Below, piece after piece: positions 10,392 through 19,025 of a stretch of 64,000 bases of DNA (the stretch's first letter is position 1; each line of letters opens with the position of its first letter). Source of the DNA: Bog-473 sp963763575 (GTDB taxonomy: Bacteria > Actinomycetota > Acidimicrobiia > Acidimicrobiales > RAAP-2); the NCBI GenBank assembly GCA_963763575.1, contig CAVXPD010000001.1, positions 186,001-250,000 on the forward strand, given 5' to 3'. The position numbers and the translations under genes are program-made. Below the pieces are notes generated by a model. It ran no database searches. It saw only the letters and a list, made by a program, of their open reading frames with translations, and was not told where the DNA came from.

Positions 10392-10756
10392 TCCAGCAGG
10401 AATCGAGGCTGCGGGTGGCCGACAACTCCGGCGCGCGCGAGGTGCTGTGCATCCGCGTGCTCGGTGGCTCGCACCGCCGCTACGCCAGCATCGGTGACGT
10501 CTTCGTGGCCACGGTCAAGGACGCCATCCCGGGCGCCGCCGTGAAGAAGGGCGACGTCGTCAAGTGCGTCGTCGTGCGCACCAAGAAGGAGAAGCGGCGT
10601 CCGGACGGGAGCTACATCCGCTTCGACGAGAACGCGGCCGTGCTCATCAACGACCAGCAGCAGCCCCGCGGGACCCGCATTTTCGGACCCGTCGGCCGCG
10701 AGCTGCGTGACAAGCGCTTCATGCGCATCGTCTCGCTCGCACCGGAGGTGTTGTGA
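10388..10756 (+). CDS. rplN: 50S ribosomal protein L14
   Basis: 50S interface protein, binding site of the silencing factor RsfS in other bacteria. 122 residues, exactly the family length, starting MIQQESRLRVADNSGAREVL and containing GDVVKCVVVRTKK and RGTRIFGPVGRELR. ATG 10388 overlaps the rpsQ stop by 4 nt. No tail extension. Confidence 0.98.
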   Translation: MIQQESRLRVADNSGAREVLCIRVLGGSHRRYASIGDVFVATVKDAIPGAAVKKGDVVKCVVVRTKKEKRRPDGSYIRFDENAAVLINDQQQPRGTRIFGPVGRELRDKRFMRIVSLAPEVL

Positions 10757-11064
10757 TGCGGATCCACAAGGGTGACCAGGTGATCGTGCTTCAAGGCAAG
10801 GACAAAGGCAAGAAGGCCGACGTCGTCCGCGCCATTCCCGACCGCGAGCGCGTCATCCTCGAGGGCGTCAACGTGGCCAAGCGCCATGCCAAGCCGACAC
10901 GCGCCACTCAGCAGGGAGGCGTCATCGACAAGTTCATGCCCGTGCACGTCTCGACGGTGGCCCTTATCTGCAGGCGCTGCGACCAGCCGACGCGGGTGGG
11001 CTACCGCGTCGACGCGGACGGCGAGAAGGTGCGCGTCTGCAAGAAGTGCGGAGCCGACCTGTGA
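10756..11064 (+). CDS. rplX: 50S ribosomal protein L24, four-Cys C-terminus
   Basis: Assembly-initiator protein of the 50S with an N-terminal KOW motif (KGDQVIVLQGKDKGKKADVV). ATG 10756 is preferred over GTG 10753 because it leaves 7 nt after GGAGG (10744-10748) and shares one base with the rplN stop. 102 residues. The C-terminal part has Cys72, Cys75, Cys95 and Cys98 in a CxxC-19-CxxC pattern that could bind zinc, as in other Cys-bearing L24 proteins. Confidence 0.96.
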   Translation: MRIHKGDQVIVLQGKDKGKKADVVRAIPDRERVILEGVNVAKRHAKPTRATQQGGVIDKFMPVHVSTVALICRRCDQPTRVGYRVDADGEKVRVCKKCGADL

Positions 11065-11633
11065 CCACCACCAGCGCGCCGGTGCGACCCCGACTCAAGG
11101 AGCGGTACCTGACCGAGGTGCGGGACCGGCTCAAGTCCGAGCTCGGGCTCGGCAACGTCATGGAGGTGCCCCGGCTCGAGAAGATCGTGATCAACATGGG
11201 CGTGGGCCGGGCCACCCAGCAGGCCTCGCTCATCGAGGGCGCCCAGCGCGACCTCGAGACGATCACCGGGCAGAAGCCCGTCGTCACCCGGGCCAAAAAG
11301 TCCATCGCCGGCTTCAAGCTGCGCGAGGGCCAGACCATCGGAGTCAAGGCGACGCTGCGCGGGGACCGAGCCTGGGAGTTCTTCGACCGACTGCTCAGCC
11401 TGGCCATCCCGCGCATCCGTGACTTCCGGGGGCTCTCGCCCCGCTCTTTCGACGGGCACGGCAACTACACGTTCGGCGTCACCGAGCAGCTGATCTTCCC
11501 CGAAATCGACTACGACAAGATCGACACGACCCGCGGCATGGACATCACCATCGTCACGACCGCACGCACCAACGAGGAAGGACGGGCGTTCTTGGCAGCG
11601 TTCGGCTTTCCGTTCCGACAGGAGACCCGCTAA
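11061..11633 (+). CDS. rplE: 50S ribosomal protein L5
   Basis: Binds 5S rRNA in the central protuberance. 190 residues from GTG 11061, which overlaps the rplX stop by 4 nt (GTGA); an earlier in-frame GTG at 11046 would add five residues. Conserved EKIVINMGVGRA, the KSIAGFKLREG and GRGLSPRSFDG-type segments, and a normal C-terminus are visible. Confidence 0.97.
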   Translation: MTTTSAPVRPRLKERYLTEVRDRLKSELGLGNVMEVPRLEKIVINMGVGRATQQASLIEGAQRDLETITGQKPVVTRAKKSIAGFKLREGQTIGVKATLRGDRAWEFFDRLLSLAIPRIRDFRGLSPRSFDGHGNYTFGVTEQLIFPEIDYDKIDTTRGMDITIVTTARTNEEGRAFLAAFGFPFRQETR

Positions 11634-11637
11634 CACC

Positions 11638-11823
11638 ATGGCGAAGAAGGCTTTGATCGAGAAGCAGAAGCGCACCCCCAAGTTCAAGGTCCGGGGCTAT
11701 ACCCGGTGCCAGCGCTGCGGGCGGCCCAAGGCCGTCTACCGCAAGTTCGGGCTGTGCCGCATCTGCTTGCGCGTCATGGTGCATGCGGGCGAGGTGCCCG
11801 GCGTCACGAAGGCGAGTTGGTAG
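11638..11823 (+). CDS. rpsN: 30S ribosomal protein S14, zinc-binding type
   Basis: 30S head protein. 61 residues, the short zinc-ribbon form, with Cys24, Cys27, Cys40 and Cys43 (RCQRCGRP and LCRICLR). Zinc-independent S14 is longer and lacks these Cys. It begins MAKKALIEKQKRTPKFKVRGY. Four nt separate it from rplE. Confidence 0.98.
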   Translation: MAKKALIEKQKRTPKFKVRGYTRCQRCGRPKAVYRKFGLCRICLRVMVHAGEVPGVTKASW

Positions 11824-11830
11824 GCCCGCC

Positions 11831-12235
11831 ATGACGATGACTGACCCCATCGCGGACATGGTGACCCGGATCCGCAACGCGAACTCGGCTCAGCACGACA
11901 CCGTGCGTATGCCCGGGTCCAAGCTCAAGACATCGCTCGCCTCCATCCTCGAGCGCGAGGGCTTCATCTCGGGTTACAAGGTCGAGCCCAACGTGGGCAA
12001 GCCCGGCAGCACGCTCGAGATCTCCATGAAGTACTCGGGGGACCGCACGCGGACGATCGCCGGGATCAAGCGAGTGTCCAAGCCCGGCCTGCGCATCTAC
12101 GCGCGGGCGGACGGCATGCCGCGGGTGCTGGGCGGCATGGGCGTCGCCGTGGTCTCGACCAGCCAGGGCCTGCTGACCGACACCGAGGCGCGCAGCAAAC
12201 ACCTCGGCGGGGAGGTCCTGTGCCATGTCTGGTAA
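11831..12235 (+). CDS. rpsH: 30S ribosomal protein S8
   Basis: Central-domain 16S rRNA-binding protein and, in E. coli, the spc-operon repressor. 134 residues from ATG 11831 (ATG 11837 is an alternative), starting MTMTDPIADMVTRIRNAN and ending GGEVLCHVW, the typical S8 C-terminus. It is followed by 45 nt containing the GGGAGGGGAGG binding site of rplF. Confidence 0.97.
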   Translation: MTMTDPIADMVTRIRNANSAQHDTVRMPGSKLKTSLASILEREGFISGYKVEPNVGKPGSTLEISMKYSGDRTRTIAGIKRVSKPGLRIYARADGMPRVLGGMGVAVVSTSQGLLTDTEARSKHLGGEVLCHVW

Positions 12236-12280
12236 CGCTGCGGCACCCACCGACGTGATGGTCACGGGAGGGGAGGTCTG

Positions 12281-12820
12281 ATGTCACGCGTGGGTCGTAC
12301 CCCCATCCCGGTCCCCTCCGGCGTCACCGTGACGCTGAGCGGGCCCACGGTGAACGTCAAGGGCCCCCAGGGCACCTTGGAGCGCCGCATCCCCGAGCCG
12401 ATCACCATCGCCCAGGACGGCGACTCGCTGGTGGTCAGCCGCCCCGACGACGAGCGACGCAACCGCGCCCTGCACGGCCTGTCACGCTCGCTCGTGGCCA
12501 ACATGGTCTCGGGGGTGACCGACGGCTTCACCAAGGAGCTCGAGATCGTGGGCGTCGGCTACCGAGCCACGGCCAGGGGACCCGACGCGCTGGAGCTGGC
12601 ACTCGGCTTCTCGCACCCCGTCGCGGTCGACGCTCCCGAGGGGATCACCTTCGAGGTACCGGTGCCCACCCGGATCATCGTCAAGGGGATCGACAAGGAG
12701 AAGGTGGGGCAGGTGGCCGCCGACATCCGCAAGCTGCGCAAGCCCGAGCCCTACAAGGGCAAGGGTGTGCGCTACGCCAACGAACGAGTGCTCCGCAAGG
12801 CAGGAAAGGCGGCGAAGTAA
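12281..12820 (+). CDS. rplF: 50S ribosomal protein L6
   Basis: 50S protein near the factor-binding site. 179 residues, normal length, starting MSRVGRTPIPVPSGV, with the second domain motif FEVPVPTRIIVKGIDKEKVG and a C-terminal EPYKGKGVRYANE. It ends with TAA sharing its last base with the rplR ATG. Confidence 0.98.
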   Translation: MSRVGRTPIPVPSGVTVTLSGPTVNVKGPQGTLERRIPEPITIAQDGDSLVVSRPDDERRNRALHGLSRSLVANMVSGVTDGFTKELEIVGVGYRATARGPDALELALGFSHPVAVDAPEGITFEVPVPTRIIVKGIDKEKVGQVAADIRKLRKPEPYKGKGVRYANERVLRKAGKAAK

Positions 12821-13194
12821 TGGCACGCACGAGCGACCGCACCCGTCTGCGGCTCCGCCGCCACGACCGGGTGCGCACCAAGGTGCACGGCACCGCCGAA
12901 TGCCCGCGCCTGGCCGTGCACCGGTCCAACCGCCACATCTCGGCCCAGCTGATCGACGACGCGGCCGGCCACACCCTGGTCGCGGCCTCCTCGATCGAGC
13001 CCGAGTTGCGCGCAACGTTGGGGAAGGCGGGTGGCGGTAACGTGACGGGCGCGGAATCGGTCGGCCATCTGCTCGGCTCGCGAGCCAAGGGGGCCGGGAT
13101 CACCAAGGTGGTCTTCGACCGTGGCGGGTTCGTGTACCACGGTCGTGTCGCCGTCCTGGCTGACGCGGCACGGGCCGAAGGACTGGAGTTCTGA
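12820..13194 (+). CDS. rplR: 50S ribosomal protein L18
   Basis: 5S rRNA-binding protein of the central protuberance. 124 residues, with basic N-terminus RLRLRRHDRVRTKVHGT, PRLAVHRSNRHI, and the C-terminal FDRGGFVYHGRVAVLADAAR block. Overlaps rplF by one base and sits two bases before rpsE. Confidence 0.97.
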   Translation: MARTSDRTRLRLRRHDRVRTKVHGTAECPRLAVHRSNRHISAQLIDDAAGHTLVAASSIEPELRATLGKAGGGNVTGAESVGHLLGSRAKGAGITKVVFDRGGFVYHGRVAVLADAARAEGLEF

Positions 13195-13196
13195 GC

Positions 13197-13748
13197 ATGG
13201 CCGAGACACAGTACGAAGAGCGCACCATCAAGGTGAACAGGGTGGCCAAGGTCGTCAAGGGCGGCCGTCGGTTCTCCTTCGCGGCCCTGATGGTTGTCGG
13301 CGACGGCAACGGCAAGGTGGGGCTCGGCTACGGCAAGGCCAAGGAGGCCGGCCTCGCCGTCCAAAAGGGGATCGAGGAGGCGCGCAAGAACCTCTTCGAC
13401 GTGCCGCTGGCCGGGAGCACAATTGTGCACCCCGTCATCGGCGAGAGCGGCGCCGGCCGCGTCCTGCTCAAGCCGGCCGCGCCGGGAACCGGCGTCATCG
13501 CCGGCGGCGCCGCCCGCCACATCCTCGAGATGGCCGGCATCCGCGACATCCTGGCCAAGTCGCTGGGCTCCTCGAACGGGATCAATGTCGCGCACGCCAC
13601 GATCGATGGGCTCAAGCAGCTGCGCCGGCCCGACGACGTCGCCGAGCTGCGGGGCAAGGCCGCCGACGAGGTCACACCGGGCGGGGTCCTGCGCGCCTAC
13701 CGCGAGCGCAAGCGCGAGACGGACCTCTACGCGTCGGAGGCTCGCTGA
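13197..13748 (+). CDS. rpsE: 30S ribosomal protein S5
   Basis: 30S protein at the mRNA entrance that affects decoding fidelity. 183 residues, with RVAKVVKGGRRFSFAALMVV, GYGKAKE and the glycine-rich GAGRVLLKPAAPGTGVIAGG region. Starts at ATG 13197, two bases after rplR. Confidence 0.98.
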   Translation: MAETQYEERTIKVNRVAKVVKGGRRFSFAALMVVGDGNGKVGLGYGKAKEAGLAVQKGIEEARKNLFDVPLAGSTIVHPVIGESGAGRVLLKPAAPGTGVIAGGAARHILEMAGIRDILAKSLGSSNGINVAHATIDGLKQLRRPDDVAELRGKAADEVTPGGVLRAYRERKRETDLYASEAR

Positions 13749-13750
13749 GC

Positions 13751-13978
13751 ATGGCGACCCGCTCCGGCAGCACCGGCACGAAGAACGCGGACGGGGCGCG
13801 CCTGGTCGTCACCCAGACGCGCTCGTCTATCGGCGTCAAGCCCAAGCACCGCGGTACGCTGCGCGCGCTGGGGCTGCGCGGGATCGGCCAGTCCAACGAG
13901 CTGCCCGACCGCCCCGAGATCCGGGGCATGATCGCCCGGGTCCCGCACCTCGTCCGGGTGGAGGAGGTGTCCAAGTGA
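13751..13978 (+). CDS. rpmD: 50S ribosomal protein L30
   Basis: Small 50S protein. 75 residues: about 15 variable residues (MATRSGSTGTKNADGA) and then the L30 core LVVTQTRSSIGVKPKHRGTL and RGMIARVPHLVRVEE. It starts 2 nt after the rpsE stop and overlaps the rplO GTG by 4 nt. Confidence 0.96.
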   Translation: MATRSGSTGTKNADGARLVVTQTRSSIGVKPKHRGTLRALGLRGIGQSNELPDRPEIRGMIARVPHLVRVEEVSK

Positions 13979-14463
13979 AGCTGCACGATCTGACGCCGCC
14001 CAAGGGTGCCACCAAGGCGAAGCGGCGGGTCGGCCGTGGCACCGGGGGCAAGGGCCACAAGACGGCCGGCCGCGGCACCAAGGGGCAGAAGGCCCGCAAC
14101 ACGATGCCGGCCGGCTTCGAGGGCGGCCAGCTGCCCCTCATGCAGCGCATCCCCAAGCTGAAGGGGTTCACCAACCCATTCCGAATCGAGTACACCCCGG
14201 TGAACGTGGGTGCGCTGGAGGCGCTCGGGGCCGACGTCGTCACCCCGCAGACCCTGGCCGAGGCCGGTCTGGCGCGGCCGAAGGCCCTGGTCAAGATCCT
14301 CGGCCAGGGCACGCTCAGCCGTCCGGTCAAGGTCTCGGCCCACGCCTTCTCCAAGGCGGCCGAGGCTGCGATCGCCGCCGCTGGCGGTAGCGTCGAGCGG
14401 GTACCACTGCCGTACGCCTTTGGGCGTCCGCCCGCCTCGGGCAATGCCCTGACGAACCGTTAG
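13975..14463 (+). CDS. rplO: 50S ribosomal protein L15
   Basis: Late-assembly 50S protein. 162 residues from GTG 13975, overlapping the rpmD stop (GTGA). Canonical start MKLHDLTPPKGATKAKRRVG, glycine-rich RGTGGKGHKTAGRGTKGQ and the GFEGGQLPLMQRIPKLKGF segment are present. The frame is open upstream, but only from 13975 does it look like L15. Confidence 0.97.
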   Translation: MKLHDLTPPKGATKAKRRVGRGTGGKGHKTAGRGTKGQKARNTMPAGFEGGQLPLMQRIPKLKGFTNPFRIEYTPVNVGALEALGADVVTPQTLAEAGLARPKALVKILGQGTLSRPVKVSAHAFSKAAEAAIAAAGGSVERVPLPYAFGRPPASGNALTNR

Positions 14464-14508
14464 TGCCTGCACCCCGCAGGCGCTGAGAGGAGCTGAGAAC
14501 AAAGGGCC

Positions 14509-15795
14509 ATGCTCTCCCGGCTCGCCAACATCTTCAGGGTCCCCGACCTTCGCAACAAGGTCATCTTCACGCTCGCCATCATCGCCTTGTACCAGATCGG
14601 GGCGAACGTCCCGGTCCCGGGCGTCAACTGGTCGCGGCTGCAGACACTCGAGAGCTCGGCTTCGGCCTCGGGCGTGCTCGGGTTCCTCAACCTCTTCAGT
14701 GGGGGCGCCCTGGTGCGCCTCGCCGTCTTCGGACTGGGCGTCATGCCCTACATCACGAGCTCCATCATCATCCAGCTGCTCTCGACGGTCATCCCCAAGC
14801 TCGAGGAGTGGCGAGACCAGGGCGCCGTCGGGCAGAAGAAGATCACCCAGACCACCCGGTACCTCACCGTCGCGCTCGCCGTCATGCAATCGGCCGGCCT
14901 GGTCTACGCCTTCCACGGTCACGACTCGGCGCTGCTCGGCACGAACATCGATCTCATCCCGACGTTCACCTGGCCGCTCGCTCTCTTCATGGTGCTGATC
15001 CTCACTGCCGGCACCGCGTTCGTGATGTGGCTGGCCGAACTGATCACTCAGCGCGGCATCGGGCAGGGCATGTCGATCCTGATCTTCGCCAACGTGGTGG
15101 CCGCCATCCCGACCGGGTTCAAGGCGATCTACGACGAGGGCGGTATTTCGAAGTTCACAATCATCATCATCGTCTCCCTCGTCCTGCTCGTGGTCATCGT
15201 CTTCATGGACCAGGGGCAGCGTCGGATCCCGGTCACCTTTGCTCGGCGCGTCGTCGGGCGACGGATGTACGGGGGCAGTTCGACCTACATCCCGCTCAAG
15301 GTCAACCAGTCCGGCGTGATCCCGATCATCTTCGCCAGCTCGGTGCTCTACATCCCCGTGTTGCTCTCGAACGTCGTCCCCTGGACCGGGTTCCAGAACT
15401 TCGTCCGCACCCACCTGACACCCACGAGCTTCTTCTACATCGCTTCGTACTTCTTGCTGATAGTGCTGTTCACGTTCTTCTACGTCTACGTCGCCTTCGA
15501 TCCGCACCAGCAGGCCGACCTCATCCGCAAGCAGGGAGGCTTCATCCCGGGCATCCGGCCAGGCCCGCCGACCGAGCGCTACTTCGCGCACATCCTCAGC
15601 CGCATCACGGTGGTCGGTGCCGTGTTCCTCGGCTCGGTGGCGGTCGTACCCTCGCTCCTCATGGCTTTGTGGCATCTCAACCGGTTCCCGTTCTACGGGA
15701 CGACTCTGCTGATCGCGGTGGGCGTCGCGCTCGAGACGATGCGTCAGATCGACAGCCAGCTGATGATGCGCAACTACGAGGGCTTCCTCAAGTAG
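14509..15795 (+). CDS. secY: Preprotein translocase subunit SecY
   Basis: Central channel of the Sec translocon in the cytoplasmic membrane. 428 residues with about ten hydrophobic segments, starting MLSRLANIFRVPDLRNKVIF. The plug and TM2 region FLNLFSGGALVRLAVFGLG and MPYITSSIIIQLL are recognisable, as is the cytosolic loop GGSSTYIPLKVNQSGVIPII. RBS GAGAGGAGCTGAG lies upstream. It occupies the usual place between rplO and adk. Confidence 0.98.
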   Translation: MLSRLANIFRVPDLRNKVIFTLAIIALYQIGANVPVPGVNWSRLQTLESSASASGVLGFLNLFSGGALVRLAVFGLGVMPYITSSIIIQLLSTVIPKLEEWRDQGAVGQKKITQTTRYLTVALAVMQSAGLVYAFHGHDSALLGTNIDLIPTFTWPLALFMVLILTAGTAFVMWLAELITQRGIGQGMSILIFANVVAAIPTGFKAIYDEGGISKFTIIIIVSLVLLVVIVFMDQGQRRIPVTFARRVVGRRMYGGSSTYIPLKVNQSGVIPIIFASSVLYIPVLLSNVVPWTGFQNFVRTHLTPTSFFYIASYFLLIVLFTFFYVYVAFDPHQQADLIRKQGGFIPGIRPGPPTERYFAHILSRITVVGAVFLGSVAVVPSLLMALWHLNRFPFYGTTLLIAVGVALETMRQIDSQLMMRNYEGFLK

Positions 15796-15805
15796 GCGGG
15801 TCTAC

Positions 15806-16486
15806 GTGATTCCCGGGGTCAGGCTCGTGGTCCTCGGCAAGCAGGGGGCCGGCAAGGGGACGCAGTGCGTGCGCCTCTCACACCACTACGTCGTGCCGCA
15901 CGTGTCCACGGGGGACATGCTGCGAAGCGAGGTCAAATCGCGCTCGTCGATCGGCCAGAGGGCCAGGGAGCTCATGGACAAGGGTGACCTGATCCCCGAC
16001 GAGATGGTGATGGAGATGGTCGGTAGCCGCCTGTCCGAGCGCGATACGACCGGCCGCGGTTTCGTGCTCGACGGCTGCCCGCGCACCACCAACCAGGCCG
16101 AGTCGCTCGAGACGATCGTCGTGCCGTTCGGGCTCGACATCGTCATCGACCTGCAGGTGCCGACGAACCTGGTGATGAAGCGCCTGGCCTCGCGCCGGGT
16201 GTGCGTGGACTGCGGCGCCAACTACTCCACGGCGGCGCCCCCGCTGGTCAACTGGACCTGCGACGTCTGTGGCGGCGAGGTCGTGCAACGCCCGGACGAC
16301 ACCGAGGAGGCGATCGGGCGCCGACTCAACCTCTACGAGGAGGAGACCGCCCCGCTGCTCGACTGGTACAAGCAGCGGGAGCTGTTGGTCGAGATCAACG
16401 GCACGGGCTCGCCGGACGCGGTGACCCGCCGGGTGGTCGGCGCCATCGACGAGCAGCGCCGCAAGCAACGCGGGGAGATCGCATGA
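15806..16486 (+). CDS. adk: Adenylate kinase, zinc-lid type
   Basis: Interconverts ATP + AMP and 2 ADP in the cytosol. 226 residues from GTG 15806. The P-loop is GKQGAGKGTQ (residues 11-20), with Lys in place of the usual Ala/Pro near its start. The AMP site (STGDMLR), FVLDGCPRT and a long LID with Cys133, Cys136, Cys152 and Cys155 are visible, the zinc-binding LID. It lies 10 nt after secY and overlaps map by 4 nt. Confidence 0.96.
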   Translation: MIPGVRLVVLGKQGAGKGTQCVRLSHHYVVPHVSTGDMLRSEVKSRSSIGQRARELMDKGDLIPDEMVMEMVGSRLSERDTTGRGFVLDGCPRTTNQAESLETIVVPFGLDIVIDLQVPTNLVMKRLASRRVCVDCGANYSTAAPPLVNWTCDVCGGEVVQRPDDTEEAIGRRLNLYEEETAPLLDWYKQRELLVEINGTGSPDAVTRRVVGAIDEQRRKQRGEIA

Positions 16487-17223
16487 GGCGCAACGAGGCC
16501 GAGCTGGCCAAGATGCGCAGGGCCGGCAAGGTCGTGGCCGAGATGCACGAGGCAACCCGCGGCGCCGCGAAGCCCGGCGTGACCACGGCCGAGCTCGACA
16601 AGGTTGCGCGGGAGGTGCTCGACCGCCGCGGCGCGACGTCGAACTTCCTCGGCTACCACGGCTTCCCGGCCGTCATCTGCACCTCGCCCAACTCCATGAT
16701 CGTCCATGGGATCCCAAGCGACCACGTGCTCGAGGAGGGGGACATCCTCTCCATCGACTGCGGCGCCATCATCGAGGGCTACCACGGCGACGCCGCGTTC
16801 ACCATGGGCATCGGCTCCATCTCCAAGGAGGCGGAGAAGCTCTTGGAGGTGACCGAGCGCAGTCTGTGGGCGGGGATCGATCAGCTGGTCAAGGGCAACG
16901 CACTCCACGAGGTGGGCCGCGCCGTCCAGAACGTGGCCGAGGCGGCCGGGTTCAGCGTGGTGCGCGAGTACGTGGGGCACGCCATCGGCACCGCCATGCA
17001 CGAGCAGCCGCAGGTGCCCAACTACTGGCCTGGCAACAAGGGGCCGACGCTCAAGACGGGCAACGTGTTCGCCATCGAGCCCATGGTCAACGCCGGCACG
17101 CCCGAGACCGTGCTCCTCGACGACGGCTGGAGCGTGGTCACCGCGGACGGCAAGCTCTCCGCTCACTTCGAGCACACCATCGCCGTGACCCCCGACGGCC
17201 CCGAGGTGTTCACCCTGCCCTGA
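16483..17223 (+). CDS. map: Methionine aminopeptidase type I
   Basis: Removes the initiator Met from nascent proteins. 246 residues from ATG 16483, overlapping the adk stop. Metal and catalytic residues can be placed: His75 in IVHGIPSD, Asp92, Asp103, His in GHAIGTAMHE, Glu in FAIEPM and Glu in FEHTIAV. There is no N-terminal zinc-finger extension. In relatives map runs straight into infA; here minus-strand genes separate them. Confidence 0.97.
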   Translation: MRRNEAELAKMRRAGKVVAEMHEATRGAAKPGVTTAELDKVAREVLDRRGATSNFLGYHGFPAVICTSPNSMIVHGIPSDHVLEEGDILSIDCGAIIEGYHGDAAFTMGIGSISKEAEKLLEVTERSLWAGIDQLVKGNALHEVGRAVQNVAEAAGFSVVREYVGHAIGTAMHEQPQVPNYWPGNKGPTLKTGNVFAIEPMVNAGTPETVLLDDGWSVVTADGKLSAHFEHTIAVTPDGPEVFTLP

Positions 17224-17265
17224 TTCCTTTCCATGAGCCGAGCCTCGACCCGGCCCGCCACCGAC

Positions 17266-18558
17266 CTAGTGGGGCGCCGGGGTGCCGGCCGGGACGGGGA
17301 AGACCGGATCGGCTCTGGTGCTTGCCGAACCGAAGCAGTTGAAGACGTTCTGGCCCTTGTTCAGCACGGGGACGAATTGCGTGCCCTTCGCCCGAACATA
17401 GGCCACACAGTACGGAGGCGCGTGGCCGTGGTGACCTCCCACCGCCCAGTTGACCGGCGTCGTGAGGCCGCCGGCGGTGAACGCGGTGAGCTCGTTGGTC
17501 TTCTTGATCACGTTTGCCCACGTGAGGTCGTTGCCGGCCGCCCGGACGCCCTGCACGAAGAGCGCGGCGGACTCCCACCCCTGGATGGCCAGCTCGTTGT
17601 ACGCGTAGGCCGGCTCGTACTTCTTCATCTCCTTGAAGTAGAGCGTCAGCCCGGGGTACAGGCTGGTCGGGGCCGTGAACGGCACGTGGTATGTGGCGAA
17701 ATACACACCCTGCATCACGCTCTCGTTGGCGCGTAGCGTCGGCACGTCGTTGCCATTGAGCCACAACTGCGTTGCCTTGAGCCCGTACTGCTTGATGTCG
17801 CGGGCCATGGTGACGTTGCCCTGCACGTCCATGCAACTCAGCACGAAGTTGGAGCCGGCCTGCTTCATCCGCTGCACGTCGGTCGCCACAGTGGTGCCGG
17901 GATAGGCGATCTTGAGGTCGACGTAGCTAACGTCGTACCCGGCTGACTGCATTGCGCTCTCGGCCGCCTGGCAGGCGTCGGCCGACGCGGCCACCCCGTA
18001 GGCGACGATGGCGATCGAGGGCCTGGGCTCTGTCTTGCGGGCGAGGTACGCGAACTCGGCTGCGCCCGCCTGGTAGTACTGCGTGGATCCGCCGGCCGCG
18101 AAGAGGTTGGACGGACCCGCCCAGTTGTCCGTCACGTTGTAGCCGTACGTGGGGATGCCCGACTCGATGAAGAGGTTGGGGGAGAAGAAGATCGTGGCGA
18201 TGCCGGTCGCAGCGAACACGTGGTACTGGTTGATCATCGTGTTGGCCAACTGGTTGAAGGTGGTCGGATTCCCCCCGTCGTCGAGGGCGTACTTGTAGTC
18301 GATCTTTCGCCCGTTGACGCCGCCCTGCTCGTTGATGTAATCGAAGAACGCTCGCTCGCCGTAGATCACCGAGGACGAATTGGCCGCCAGGGTCCCGGTC
18401 TGCGTCGAGATCGTCCCCACCGTGATGGAGTTCGGCGTCACCCCCGGCGCACTCGATGCGGCACCGGCTGACTCACCGGACAGCGGTGCCACTCCGCAAA
18501 CCGCCACCGTCCCCATCAGCGCGGCCCCCGTCGCCGCAGGCAACCATCGCACACGCAT
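17266..18558 (-). CDS. ABC-type solute-binding protein, branched-chain amino acid class (orphan)
   Basis: Probable secreted or exported periplasmic-binding-type protein (Peripla_BP_6/LivJ-like family). 430 residues with a signal peptide (residues 1-34, MRVRWLPAATG to SAGAAS), then ITVGTISTQTGTLAANSS and FFDYINEQGGVNGRKIDYKY, the typical opening of this family. No lipobox Cys is evident. No permease or ATPase gene is nearby, so the ligand and partner are unknown. It is transcribed against map (42 nt between the stops) and lies in an insert between map and infA. Confidence 0.85.
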   Translation of the reverse strand: MRVRWLPAATGAALMGTVAVCGVAPLSGESAGAASSAPGVTPNSITVGTISTQTGTLAANSSSVIYGERAFFDYINEQGGVNGRKIDYKYALDDGGNPTTFNQLANTMINQYHVFAATGIATIFFSPNLFIESGIPTYGYNVTDNWAGPSNLFAAGGSTQYYQAGAAEFAYLARKTEPRPSIAIVAYGVAASADACQAAESAMQSAGYDVSYVDLKIAYPGTTVATDVQRMKQAGSNFVLSCMDVQGNVTMARDIKQYGLKATQLWLNGNDVPTLRANESVMQGVYFATYHVPFTAPTSLYPGLTLYFKEMKKYEPAYAYNELAIQGWESAALFVQGVRAAGNDLTWANVIKKTNELTAFTAGGLTTPVNWAVGGHHGHAPPYCVAYVRAKGTQFVPVLNKGQNVFNCFGSASTRADPVFPVPAGTPAPH

Positions 18559-18576
18559 GACGACCCCCCGGTCGTC
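18559..18576 (-). promoter_or_regulatory. Hairpin directly before the solute-binding protein start
   Basis: On the minus strand GACGACC-GGGG-GGTCGTC forms a 7-bp stem with a GGGG loop and ends at the base before the ATG. The only Shine-Dalgarno-like G-run is inside this hairpin, so initiation may depend on its opening. Confidence 0.45.
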
Positions 18577-18578
18577 GC

Positions 18579-19025
18579 CTACCGTACGCCAGGCCCGGAC
18601 GATCGGCCTTGAGCCGCGTCGTCGCTCGAGACGACGTCGAGCTCGATACCGACCACCCGGGCCACCCGCGCGAGGTCGGCATCACCGGCCAGCAGCGTGG
18701 CCCCATGGCGCCGAGCCACCGAGGCGATGAGGCAGTCGACCAGGCCCCGGGGCCTCACACCGGCGCGTCGGCAGATTCGGTAGATCCTGGCCGCGGCGTC
18801 GAAGTCGGCCGTGGGATCGAACGGCAACAGAGCGCAGTGCCGCAGAAGCCGGCGCAGCGATGCCTCACGCTCGTCGGTACGGGCCCCGGCGACGACCTCC
18901 ATGACGACCGGTTCGGTGACCGCCAGGAGACCGCCGCTGGCGATGAGGCCCGTGAGGCGCTGGTCGACCGCGCTGCCGGTGGCGCGGTCGAACTCCACCC
19001 AGGCCGAGGTGTCGGCGAGGATCAC
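18579..19025 (-). CDS. vapC: VapC-type PIN-domain toxin
   Basis: Predicted metal-dependent endoribonuclease toxin. 148 residues from a GTG start that overlaps the antitoxin stop by 4 nt. The PIN acidic residues are visible: Asp5 (LADTSAW), Glu43 (VVMEVVAG), Asp97 (LVDCLIA) and Asp115/117 (LAGDADLA). The last roughly 15 residues are extra and polar. The order antitoxin-toxin and the overlap are typical of VapBC; the cellular RNA target is unknown. Confidence 0.88.
   Translation of the reverse strand: MILADTSAWVEFDRATGSAVDQRLTGLIASGGLLAVTEPVVMEVVAGARTDEREASLRRLLRHCALLPFDPTADFDAAARIYRICRRAGVRPRGLVDCLIASVARRHGATLLAGDADLARVARVVGIELDVVSSDDAAQGRSSGPGVR

Noticed and set aside
17675..17905. Plus-strand small open frames inside the solute-binding protein
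   Set aside because: They have no binding site or homology and overlap a well-supported minus-strand gene.
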